From Chloroflexota bacterium (GTDB taxonomy: Bacteria > Chloroflexota > Anaerolineae > 4572-78 > J111), in the NCBI GenBank assembly GCA_003695455.1, contig RFJF01000115.1, forward strand, positions 1 through 10,500: 10,500 nt of DNA, in the 5' to 3' direction. The position numbers were made by a program, and so were the translations under genes. Positions 5,341-10,500 of the stretch are shown here, in pieces. Each line of letters begins with the position of its first letter. Position 1 is the stretch's first letter. A model generated the notes under the pieces. It ran no database searches and was not told the DNA's origin. It saw only the letters and a list, made by a program, of their open reading frames with translations.

Positions 5341-7599
5341 CTACAGCCGAATGGCTTTTTTGGTGCGTTTGGCCGCCTGTTTCATCAAAATTTTATGAAA
5401 GTCGCGTTCATCATCCGGGTCCGTTGGGCAGCGCAGGGTGTAGGTTCCGTCCGCCGCCAAATCCCAGGCCAGCCGGTTGTCGGTGAGCGCGTTTTCCAAA
5501 ATTTCAATGAGCCGTTGTTGCAGGGCCGGTTCCTCAATGGGGGCAATCAGTTCAACCCGTTCATCCAGGTTGCGCCCGCGCCAGTCTGCGCTGCCAATGT
5601 AGGTTACAGGTTGGCCGTTGTTGTGAAAGTGGTAAATGCGGTCGTGCTCCAGAAAGCGGCCCAAAATGCTGATAATGCGAATGTTATCGCTGTAGCCGGG
5701 CAGGCCGGGCCGCAGCCGGGTGTGTCCACGGATAATCAGGTCAATCTTCACCCCGGCCTGCGAGGCCTGATAGAGCCGCCGGATAATTTTAACATCATCC
5801 AGCGCGTTCATTTTGGCAATGATGCGGCCGTTGCCGTGCTGTTGCTGCATTTCAATTTCACGGTCAATGAGCTGGTTAAAGGTTTTGCGCATATTCTGCG
5901 GCGCAACCATCACTTTTTTGTACTGCTGGTTGAGCGCGTAGCCGGTGAGGTAGTGGAACAGGTTCACAATATCGTGGCCCAGTTCAGGGTTGCAGGTGAG
6001 CAGCCCCAGGTCGGTGTAGAGGCGGGCGGTTTTGGGGTGGTAGTTGCCGGTGCCAATGTGGCAGTAGGTTTTCAGGCCGTCGCTTTCTCTGCGAACAATC
6101 AGCGTGGCTTTGGTGTGGGTTTTTAAACCCACCAGCCCGTAAGCCACGTGAACGCCGGAGTTTTCCAACATTCTGGCCCATTCAATATTGTTGGCTTCGT
6201 CAAAGCGGGCCTTGACTTCAACCAGCACAGCCACCTGTTTGCCCTGTTCGGCGGCCTGCACCAGCGCCTTGACCACCGGTGATTCTGCCGAGGTGCGGTA
6301 CAGGGTTTGTTTGATAGCCAGCACGTGCGGGTCTGCGGCGGCTTCTTCAATGAGTTGCAGCACGCTGGCGGTAAAGGATTCATACGGATGGTGAACCAGA
6401 ATATCGCCCTGCCGGATGATGGCAAAAATGTCCCGGGTGTCTTTGGTTGCACCCTCGTTGAGCAGCCGGTCCGGAATGACCGGCGACCAGGGCGGGTATT
6501 TCAAATCCGGCAGGTTGAGGTCTGCAATCTGAAAACAGCCGGTTAAATCCAGCAGGCCGTCAACGCGGTACACGTCGGCGTTTTCCAGCCCCAGTTCCCG
6601 CATGAGCAGTTGGCACTCTTCCTGCGGCATATCGTGCGCTACTTCAAGCCGCACCACCGAGGCAAAACGGCGCTCGCGAAGTTCTTCTGAAATCATTGAC
6701 AACAGGTCCAGCGCTTCTTCTTCATCGCGGCGGATATCGGCGTTGCGGGTTACGCGGAAGGGGTTGACGCTTTCAATTTGCAGGCCGGGAAAAAGCTCAT
6801 CTACGTGATGGGCAATCAGTTGTTCGATAGGTAAAAAATGAGACGGCAGCCGGCCACTGCCATCCGGCACGGGTAAAAATCTGGGATGGTTGGGTGGCAC
6901 CTTGAGCCGGGCAAAGTGCGTGGTTCCGAGTGTGGGGTGGCGCATAATAATGGCCAGTGAGAGGCTGAGATTTGAGATAAACGGGAACGGGTGGCCCGGG
7001 TCAACCGTGAGTGGCGTGAGAATGGGATAAATCTGATCCCGGAAGTAGGCGTGCATGCCCTCTTTCTGGGTGTTGTTCAGCGCGTCGTAATCCAGAATGT
7101 GGATGTTGGCCTGCCGGCTGATGGCCGGTTTGAGCGTGTGTTCCCAGGTGCGGGTCATGGTTTGGTGCATGGTTTTAATAGCCTGCCGCAGCAGGTTGAG
7201 TTGCTGGGTAGGGGTTCGGCCATCCGGCGAAAGGGAACGCACCCCGGCCGCTTTTTGCCGTTTCAACCCGCCCACGCGCTTCTGCACAAATTCATCCAGG
7301 TTGCTGGCAGTTATGGCAACAAAGCGCACCCGTTCCAGTAGCGGGGTGCGTTCGTCGAGCGCCAAATGCAGCACGCGCCAGTTAAAATCAATCCAGCTCA
7401 ATTCCATGTTGAAATAGAGCGACGGGTGCTTTAAGTTTGAACCGTCCGGAACGGGTTGGGGAGATACGGCTTTGGGGATGGGAACCCGGTGTGACTCTGG
7501 TTTTTGAGCGGGTGGCTGGCCTTCGACGGGTGGCCCGGTGGAATTGTCTGCTGCCGGCGGGGGGGCAACAGCTACTTCAACAGCGTCCTGCTCCGGCAT
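5341..7599 (-). CDS. ppk1: Polyphosphate kinase 1
   Basis: PPK1 reversibly transfers the gamma-phosphate of ATP onto a growing inorganic polyphosphate chain. At 752 residues it is a little longer than the usual ~690-720 because of a ~57-residue Pro/Ala/Glu-rich leader. The N domain begins at LYFNMELSWIDFNWRVL (61-77) and ASNLDEF (98-104). The middle domain includes HPFPFISNLSLSLA (203-216). QTLYRT (431-436) supplies the conserved Arg of the nucleotide site, and VEVKARFDEANNIEWA (460-475) is near-invariant. KTHTK (493-497) gives H495, equivalent to the autophosphorylated His435 of E. coli. FLEHDRIYHF (649-658) gives H652, equivalent to His592. GSADWRGRNLDERVE (669-683) closes the second phospholipase-D-like domain. 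All key residues are present. The ATG at 7599 has GAGG 8 bp upstream. A start at M65 would lose the leader but would cut into the conserved LYFNMELSW block, so 7599 is preferred. Confidence 0.96.
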   Translation of the reverse strand: MPEQDAVEVAVAPPPAADNSTGPPVEGQPPAQKPESHRVPIPKAVSPQPVPDGSNLKHPSLYFNMELSWIDFNWRVLHLALDERTPLLERVRFVAITASNLDEFVQKRVGGLKRQKAAGVRSLSPDGRTPTQQLNLLRQAIKTMHQTMTRTWEHTLKPAISRQANIHILDYDALNNTQKEGMHAYFRDQIYPILTPLTVDPGHPFPFISNLSLSLAIIMRHPTLGTTHFARLKVPPNHPRFLPVPDGSGRLPSHFLPIEQLIAHHVDELFPGLQIESVNPFRVTRNADIRRDEEEALDLLSMISEELRERRFASVVRLEVAHDMPQEECQLLMRELGLENADVYRVDGLLDLTGCFQIADLNLPDLKYPPWSPVIPDRLLNEGATKDTRDIFAIIRQGDILVHHPYESFTASVLQLIEEAAADPHVLAIKQTLYRTSAESPVVKALVQAAEQGKQVAVLVEVKARFDEANNIEWARMLENSGVHVAYGLVGLKTHTKATLIVRRESDGLKTYCHIGTGNYHPKTARLYTDLGLLTCNPELGHDIVNLFHYLTGYALNQQYKKVMVAPQNMRKTFNQLIDREIEMQQQHGNGRIIAKMNALDDVKIIRRLYQASQAGVKIDLIIRGHTRLRPGLPGYSDNIRIISILGRFLEHDRIYHFHNNGQPVTYIGSADWRGRNLDERVELIAPIEEPALQQRLIEILENALTDNRLAWDLAADGTYTLRCPTDPDDERDFHKILMKQAAKRTKKAIRL

Positions 7600-7640
7600 A
7601 ATTTGAACCTCAACCTGACTGATTGCGGATATTATTCATC

Positions 7641-7669
7641 AGCATAAAGCAGTTCAGGGCCAGAGTCAA
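7641..7669 (-). promoter_or_regulatory. Candidate sigma70-type promoter for ppk1
   Basis: Read on the minus strand, TTGACT (7669-7664, 5 of 6) is followed after 17 bp by TATGCT (7646-7641, 4 of 6). The expected start of transcription is ~7634, giving a short leader before the ATG at 7599. The position between the small membrane protein gene and ppk1 suggests that ppk1 can be expressed on its own. Confidence 0.5.
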
Positions 7670-7676
7670 GTACTTT

Positions 7677-7744
7677 ACAATGGATTAGGGAGCAGGGAGT
7701 AAGGATGAGGCAAAATAACCTTGTTTCTAACCCTTATCCATTGT
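7677..7744. repeat. Fold-back element with 13-14 bp inverted ends and heptamer units
   Basis: CAATGGATTAGGG (7678-7690) and CCCTTATCCATTG (7731-7743) are inverted copies with one mismatch, extended by one A-T pair on the outside, with a 40-bp interior. The left half is a run of GG-initial heptamers; the right half contains CC-final heptamers (7726-7732 and 7733-7739). There is no T-tail, so termination is not indicated. The element lies between the small gene and the ppk1 promoter. It may be a non-autonomous repeat or arise simply from oppositely oriented heptamer runs. Confidence 0.6.
7682..7709. repeat. Degenerate heptamer array, four units, upstream of ppk1
   Basis: Four consecutive 7-bp units on the plus strand all start with GGA and fit GGAKNAR: GGATTAG, GGAGCAG, then the units at 7696-7702 (GGAGTAA) and 7703-7709 (GGATGAG). 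On the strand of ppk1 the units read as C-rich and end in TCC, the same orientation as the arrays upstream of the permease and fbp genes. Confidence 0.65.
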
Positions 7745-7763
7745 TTGCAAATGGGGCACGGTG

Positions 7764-7919
7764 CTATTCGGCCGGCACAACCTGAATGATTCCGGGCTGT
7801 GATAGCTGGTTGGTGTGAGATGCGGCGTTGGTTTCTTCAAATACCATGGCCAGCAAAATGACAGAAATGATAACGGCAGCCCCAAAAAATTTTACAGCGT
7901 ATTCACCACGGCGACTCAT
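7764..7919 (-). CDS. Small hypothetical membrane protein, 51 residues
   Basis: I do not recognise the family. The protein starts MSRRGEYAVKFFG, has a single hydrophobic segment at ~11-27 (FFGAAVIISVILLAMVF), then a short polar tail rich in Asn, Gln, Ser and Pro (28-51), ending VVPAE. The RR/K residues before the segment predict an N-in, C-out topology; an uncleaved anchor or a very short secreted peptide are both possible. A strong ribosome-binding site, AAGGAG (7931-7926 on the minus strand), lies 6 bp before the ATG, and this is the best evidence that it is real. It lies between fbp and ppk1 in the same direction, 169 bp after the fbp stop and 164 bp before the ppk1 start. A perfect 16-bp palindrome sits just upstream. 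An opposing plus-strand frame over the same bases has no ribosome-binding site. Confidence 0.68.
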   Translation of the reverse strand: MSRRGEYAVKFFGAAVIISVILLAMVFEETNAASHTNQLSQPGIIQVVPAE

Positions 7920-7944
7920 GCTCAACTCCTTGATGATTTGGATT

Positions 7945-7960
7945 GACTATTTAAATAGTC
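7945..7960. promoter_or_regulatory. Perfect 16-bp palindrome upstream of the small membrane protein gene
   Basis: GACTATTTAAATAGTC has 8-bp arms without a spacer, centred ~33 bp upstream of the ATG at 7919. Its AT-rich core could overlap a -10 region (TTGCGT at 7977-7972, then 17 bp, then TTAAAT at 7954-7949), but that promoter match is weak. A dimeric-repressor operator is possible; no regulator can be named. Confidence 0.4.
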
Positions 7961-8088
7961 GGCGGCGAGTTACGCAAAATGATACTCAGGCTGAAAATGC
8001 AGGGAGAATCGCAACAAGAATCCATCGGATTGGTAAAATTTTAAGGTAATTCTCTCCTTCAAGGTTTGGCTGTGGCAGTGAACAGCAG

Positions 8089-10053
8089 CTAACCTTCTTT
8101 GATGTAGCCTTCGCGGAAGGCTTGCAGCAGGGCCTGCAAATCACTCACGTCTTGCTGTAATTCTTTGCCCAGGTCTGTGTCTTTTACCCGAATGCGGGTG
8201 TAATTTTTCTCAAGAATCTGGGTTTCGGAATGAATATCAAGTTCTTCGCTGATGGCTTTTTCTGTGGACTCAAATGGATGGTGCGAAGCCAGCAACAACC
8301 CGTACGAGTTGAACACCAGCGTGTACCCGGCAATGCCGGTTTGAGTCTGGTATGCCTTTGAAAATCCACCGTCAATGACCACCAGCTTGCCGCCGGCCTT
8401 GACCGGGCTTTCGCCTTTTTTGACTTTAACCGGCACGTGCCCGTTAATGATGTGTCCTTTGCCGTTGGGCAGGCCAAAGGCTTTGAGAATTTCTGTGGCT
8501 ACATTGGCCCGGTCACGGTAGGTGTAGTAGGCGTTGGTAATTTCCTTGTGGGTTGATTTGTCATCAATAAAATAGCGTTCAAAGGTTGCCATTTTATCTT
8601 TGCCAAACAGCGGCGAGTTGGCTCCGCACCACAGGTACCACATCATATCCAGCCCTTCCAGCTTTTGCGGCGAACCTTCCGGGGCAAAGTAGGCTTGCCG
8701 CACCAGCCGTTCCACCCGGTCAAGCATGGCGCGCGGTCCAAGTTGCTGCCCGTTGACCGTGAAATTCTTGATTTTGCCATCGTCGGTCATCAAAATACAG
8801 CCGTGGTACAGCAGATTACCGTTGTAAACCAGATACATGCTGCCTTTGGAGTAGAGAAAGCGCACATGCCGCTGCAGCCGTTCGCTGTGCATAAATGAGA
8901 GGCGCAGTTTTTTTACTACAGAGTGTTCAGCGTCAGTGAGGGCAAAGGGGTTTTTGGGGTTGATGGTGGGAAAATAGGTGTCGTTGAGGGGATAGGTGGT
9001 ATCGCCAATTTGAATGGTGCCGTTTTTGAAGTCAATTTTGTCCAGCAGCAGGCGGTCGTTCATTTCATATTCTGCCCGGCGATGGATGATTTCGGCTTCA
9101 ATTTTAAATTGAATGATGGCAATGGCTTTGTGCATTTTTGCCATCAACTTTACTTCGTTGTTGTCAAATTCACGCTCACCCGAAAGTTTGGGCATGAATT
9201 GCAGGCACGCGTCATCGCCGTAGGTTTCCATGGCAAAGGTAGCCAACGGCAGCAGACTGATGGCATAACCATCTTCAATGGTGGTCATATTTGAGTAGCG
9301 CAGCCCCACCCGAATAACGTTGGCAATACAGGCATCGCTGCCGGCGGCGGCGCCCATCCACAGGATATCGTGGTTGCCCCACTGAAAATCCAGCGAGTGG
9401 TAATCCATAAGTGTGTCCATGATAATGTGCGCGCCGGGGCCGCGATCGTACACATCGCCAATCAGGTGCAAGTGGTCAATGTTGAGCCGTTGAATCAAGT
9501 ACGACAGGGCGATAATAAACGGCGCGGCGCGGCCGGTATCAATAATGGTGTCCACAATGGATTTGTAATATTCCTGGCGGTTGATAATGCTTTCCTGCTC
9601 GTGGAGTAGTTCTTCAATGACGTAGGCAAAATCATCGGGCAGGGCTTTGCGCACTTTGGAGCGCGTGTACTTGGAGGAGACCACCCGGCAAATTTTAATC
9701 AGACGAAACAGGGTAATTCTGAACCATTCCCGTTGGTCTTCCACATCACGGAGCAGCATGGGCAGTTTGCGTTCCGGGTAGTAGATGAGCGTGGCCAGCG
9801 CCCGTTTTTCTTTGGCCAGCAGGGTATCGGCAAAGGTTTCTTCAATTTTGCGTTTGATGGAGCCGGAGCCGTTTTTGAGAACGTGCAGAAAGGCCTCGTA
9901 CTCGCCGTGAACGTCAGACAGGAAATGCTCGGTGGCTTTGGGCAGGTTGAGAATGGCGTTGAGGTTGATGATTTCTGTGGATGCGGCCTGAATGTTGGGG
10001 TACTGCCGGGCCAGCAATTTGAGGTACCGGAAATCTTGTTCCGCATTTGTCAT
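8089..10053 (-). CDS. fbp: Fructose-1,6-bisphosphatase, class III (Firmicutes type)
   Basis: This cytoplasmic gluconeogenic enzyme hydrolyses fructose 1,6-bisphosphate to fructose 6-phosphate and phosphate. At 654 residues it has full family length (~640-670). It belongs to the calcineurin-like metallophosphatase fold rather than the classical FBPase fold. Metal-site motifs appear in order: SDVHGEYEAF (46-55, Asp47 and His49), GDVYDRG (199-205), GNHD (226-229), and INGHVPVK (536-543). Family-specific stretches include KNGSGSIKRKIEE (60-72), NLLYHGCI (413-420), VIDGGFSKAYQ (559-569), and ASHHPFES (589-596). All catalytic motifs are intact. The ATG at 10053 has AAAGGAGA 8-9 bp upstream. A good promoter lies at 10166-10194 and its leader carries a palindrome and heptamer array. 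No T-tailed terminator is visible after the stop, so read-through into the small gene downstream is possible. By eye the gene is slightly less GC-rich than ppk1. Confidence 0.97.
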   Translation of the reverse strand: MTNAEQDFRYLKLLARQYPNIQAASTEIINLNAILNLPKATEHFLSDVHGEYEAFLHVLKNGSGSIKRKIEETFADTLLAKEKRALATLIYYPERKLPMLLRDVEDQREWFRITLFRLIKICRVVSSKYTRSKVRKALPDDFAYVIEELLHEQESIINRQEYYKSIVDTIIDTGRAAPFIIALSYLIQRLNIDHLHLIGDVYDRGPGAHIIMDTLMDYHSLDFQWGNHDILWMGAAAGSDACIANVIRVGLRYSNMTTIEDGYAISLLPLATFAMETYGDDACLQFMPKLSGEREFDNNEVKLMAKMHKAIAIIQFKIEAEIIHRRAEYEMNDRLLLDKIDFKNGTIQIGDTTYPLNDTYFPTINPKNPFALTDAEHSVVKKLRLSFMHSERLQRHVRFLYSKGSMYLVYNGNLLYHGCILMTDDGKIKNFTVNGQQLGPRAMLDRVERLVRQAYFAPEGSPQKLEGLDMMWYLWCGANSPLFGKDKMATFERYFIDDKSTHKEITNAYYTYRDRANVATEILKAFGLPNGKGHIINGHVPVKVKKGESPVKAGGKLVVIDGGFSKAYQTQTGIAGYTLVFNSYGLLLASHHPFESTEKAISEELDIHSETQILEKNYTRIRVKDTDLGKELQQDVSDLQALLQAFREGYIKEG

Positions 10054-10076
10054 TGAGTGGCTCTCCTTTAAAAACA

Positions 10077-10111
10077 GGATTCAGGGGTTGGGAGTCAGGA
10101 ATTAGGGGGTG
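10077..10111. repeat. Degenerate heptamer array, five units, in the fbp leader
   Basis: Five consecutive 7-bp units start with GG on the plus strand: GGATTCA, GGGGTTG, then units at 10091-10097 (GGAGTCA), 10098-10104 (GGAATTA) and 10105-10111 (GGGGGTG). On the fbp strand they are C-rich and end in CC. The array ends just upstream of the fbp ribosome-binding site (10062-10069). Confidence 0.65.
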
Positions 10112-10119
10112 GTGACTCT

Positions 10120-10148
10120 GTAGAGACGTCCAATTTGGACGTCTCTAC
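10120..10148. repeat. Perfect 29-bp palindrome between the fbp promoter and its start codon
   Basis: Arms GTAGAGACGTCCAA (10120-10133) and its exact reverse complement (10135-10148) flank a single T. Hairpins beginning GTAGAGACG and ending CGTCTCTAC are, from memory, a recurrent intergenic repeat in cyanobacteria and some Chloroflexota. No T-tail follows on either strand. In an fbp transcript from the promoter at 10166-10194 it would form a strong hairpin in the 5' UTR. Confidence 0.8.
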
Positions 10149-10165
10149 TCTTTGTTGCTCCGTGA

Positions 10166-10194
10166 AATATAGCATTGGATGGATTTGAGGGCAA
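10166..10194 (-). promoter_or_regulatory. Sigma70-type promoter for fbp with extended -10
   Basis: On the minus strand TTGCCC (10194-10189, 4 of 6) is followed by a 17-bp spacer and TATATT (10171-10166, 5 of 6). TG one base upstream of the -10 (10174-10173) makes it an extended -10 element. The expected transcript begins ~10159, giving a leader of ~105 nt that includes the palindrome and heptamers. Confidence 0.6.
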
Positions 10195-10246
10195 CACGGC
10201 GTTTATTTTTTGTCTGCACCGGCAGGGTTGGCGGATGGTTTTGCCA

Positions 10247-10280
10247 AAATAAAAACAGGCCGCGCATTGGGCGCGGCCTG
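10247..10280 (-). terminator. Rho-independent terminator after the DsbA-like gene
   Basis: A perfect 10-bp stem (CAGGCCGCGC at 10256-10265 with GCGCGGCCTG at 10271-10280, loop of 5) is followed on the minus strand by TTTTT, A, TTTT (10255-10246). It lies ~26 bp after the stop at 10306 and separates this gene from fbp. Confidence 0.9.
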
Positions 10281-10305
10281 CTGATTTTTGGTGCGGTGAT
10301 TGTTG

Positions 10306-10500
10306 TTACTGCGCCAGCAGTGGTTCGATGACGCTTTTGAAGGCATCGTACCCCTGCGCACCCACCACCAGTTGCCCGTTGATGTCGAACGTGGGCCGGG
10401 TGCGGATGCCGGTGGCCCGGCGGGTTTCATCCTGCTGTTGCAGCAGGTCGGCGTAGCGTTGGTCAGCCATGCAGGCGCTGAAGGCGTCGGTGTCCAGCCC
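10306..10500 (-). CDS. DsbA-family thioredoxin-fold protein, C-terminal 64 residues only
   Basis: The coding frame runs off the right edge of the window; only the last 64 codons and the TAA stop (10308-10306) are present. The visible part begins GLDTDAFSACMADQRYADLL, then a helix rich in Gln, and GIRTRPTFDINGQLVVGAQ (31-49). The TRPTF stretch contains the cis-proline that faces the active site in thioredoxin-fold proteins. The NGQxxxGAQxYDAF pattern near the end is typical of the DsbA-like thiol:disulfide oxidoreductases with the Thioredoxin_4 domain (as in BdbD). The CXXC active site and any signal peptide would lie outside. The likely role is disulfide formation or isomerisation outside the cytoplasm; membership of the family is clear, but redox activity cannot be judged without the CXXC. 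Confidence 0.85.
   Translation of the reverse strand, partial: GLDTDAFSACMADQRYADLLQQQDETRRATGIRTRPTFDINGQLVVGAQGYDAFKSVIEPLLAQ

Noticed and set aside
5395..6126. Plus-strand open frame of 243 codons inside ppk1
   Set aside because: It is antisense to an intact PPK1 with all catalytic motifs, and its composition (Val, Asn, Gly, Ala rich) is that of a shadow frame.
7828..8049. Plus-strand open frame of 73 codons overlapping the small membrane protein gene
   Set aside because: It starts with a non-ATG codon without a ribosome-binding site; the minus-strand frame in the same place has a strong site and a transmembrane segment.
8050..8088. GAAGGAGAG on the minus strand after the fbp stop, resembling a ribosome-binding site
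   Set aside because: No ATG, GTG or TTG lies at a suitable distance; the following frame could only begin with ATT.
10203..10430. Minus-strand 75-codon frame at the right end
   Set aside because: It overlaps the DsbA-like tail in another frame and runs through the terminator at 10247-10280.

Overview
The window reads as a chromosomal segment of a bacterium that is probably a member of the Chloroflexota (Anaerolineae-like). The clues are the style of its cysteine-rich peptide-type ABC transporter, an Rv1855c-family LLM/F420-type flavin-fold oxidoreductase, moderate-to-high GC, and intergenic DNA packed with hairpins and degenerate 7-bp repeats. This assignment is an inference from sequence style, not from a marker gene. 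No rRNA, tRNA, CRISPR array, transposase or phage gene was seen.

Left part, plus strand (1-4126). A 5'-truncated substrate-binding protein gene ends in a strong terminator. A 346-bp leader follows, then two overlapping-style permease genes of the DppB and DppC type. The binding protein has an odd architecture. Its first ~46 visible residues are the tail of a branched-chain amino acid (LivK/LivJ) binding protein, and the rest is a family-5 (DppA/OppA) protein whose parts are in circularly permuted order. The ATPase subunits are not in the window. The leader carries a partial duplication of its own ribosome-binding region, and the two copies differ by exactly two 7-bp units.

Middle (4127-5340). 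A terminator and a plausible promoter precede a GTG-initiated LLM-class oxidoreductase gene. This gene converges on the next block through a bidirectional terminator.

Right part, minus strand (5341-10500). Transcription order is a partial DsbA-like thioredoxin-fold gene, its terminator, a class III fructose-1,6-bisphosphatase (fbp), a 51-residue membrane protein gene (7764-7919, previously easy to miss because it is short), and polyphosphate kinase (ppk1). The fbp and ppk genes each have a recognisable sigma70-type promoter, so this is a co-oriented cluster rather than one tight operon. The fbp 5' UTR is predicted to contain a perfect 29-bp palindrome and a run of five degenerate heptamers.

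The most interesting signals are the LivK-tail/permuted family-5 binding protein, the three heptamer arrays upstream of the permease, ppk and fbp starts (always C-rich on the strand of the downstream gene), and the overlooked small membrane protein.
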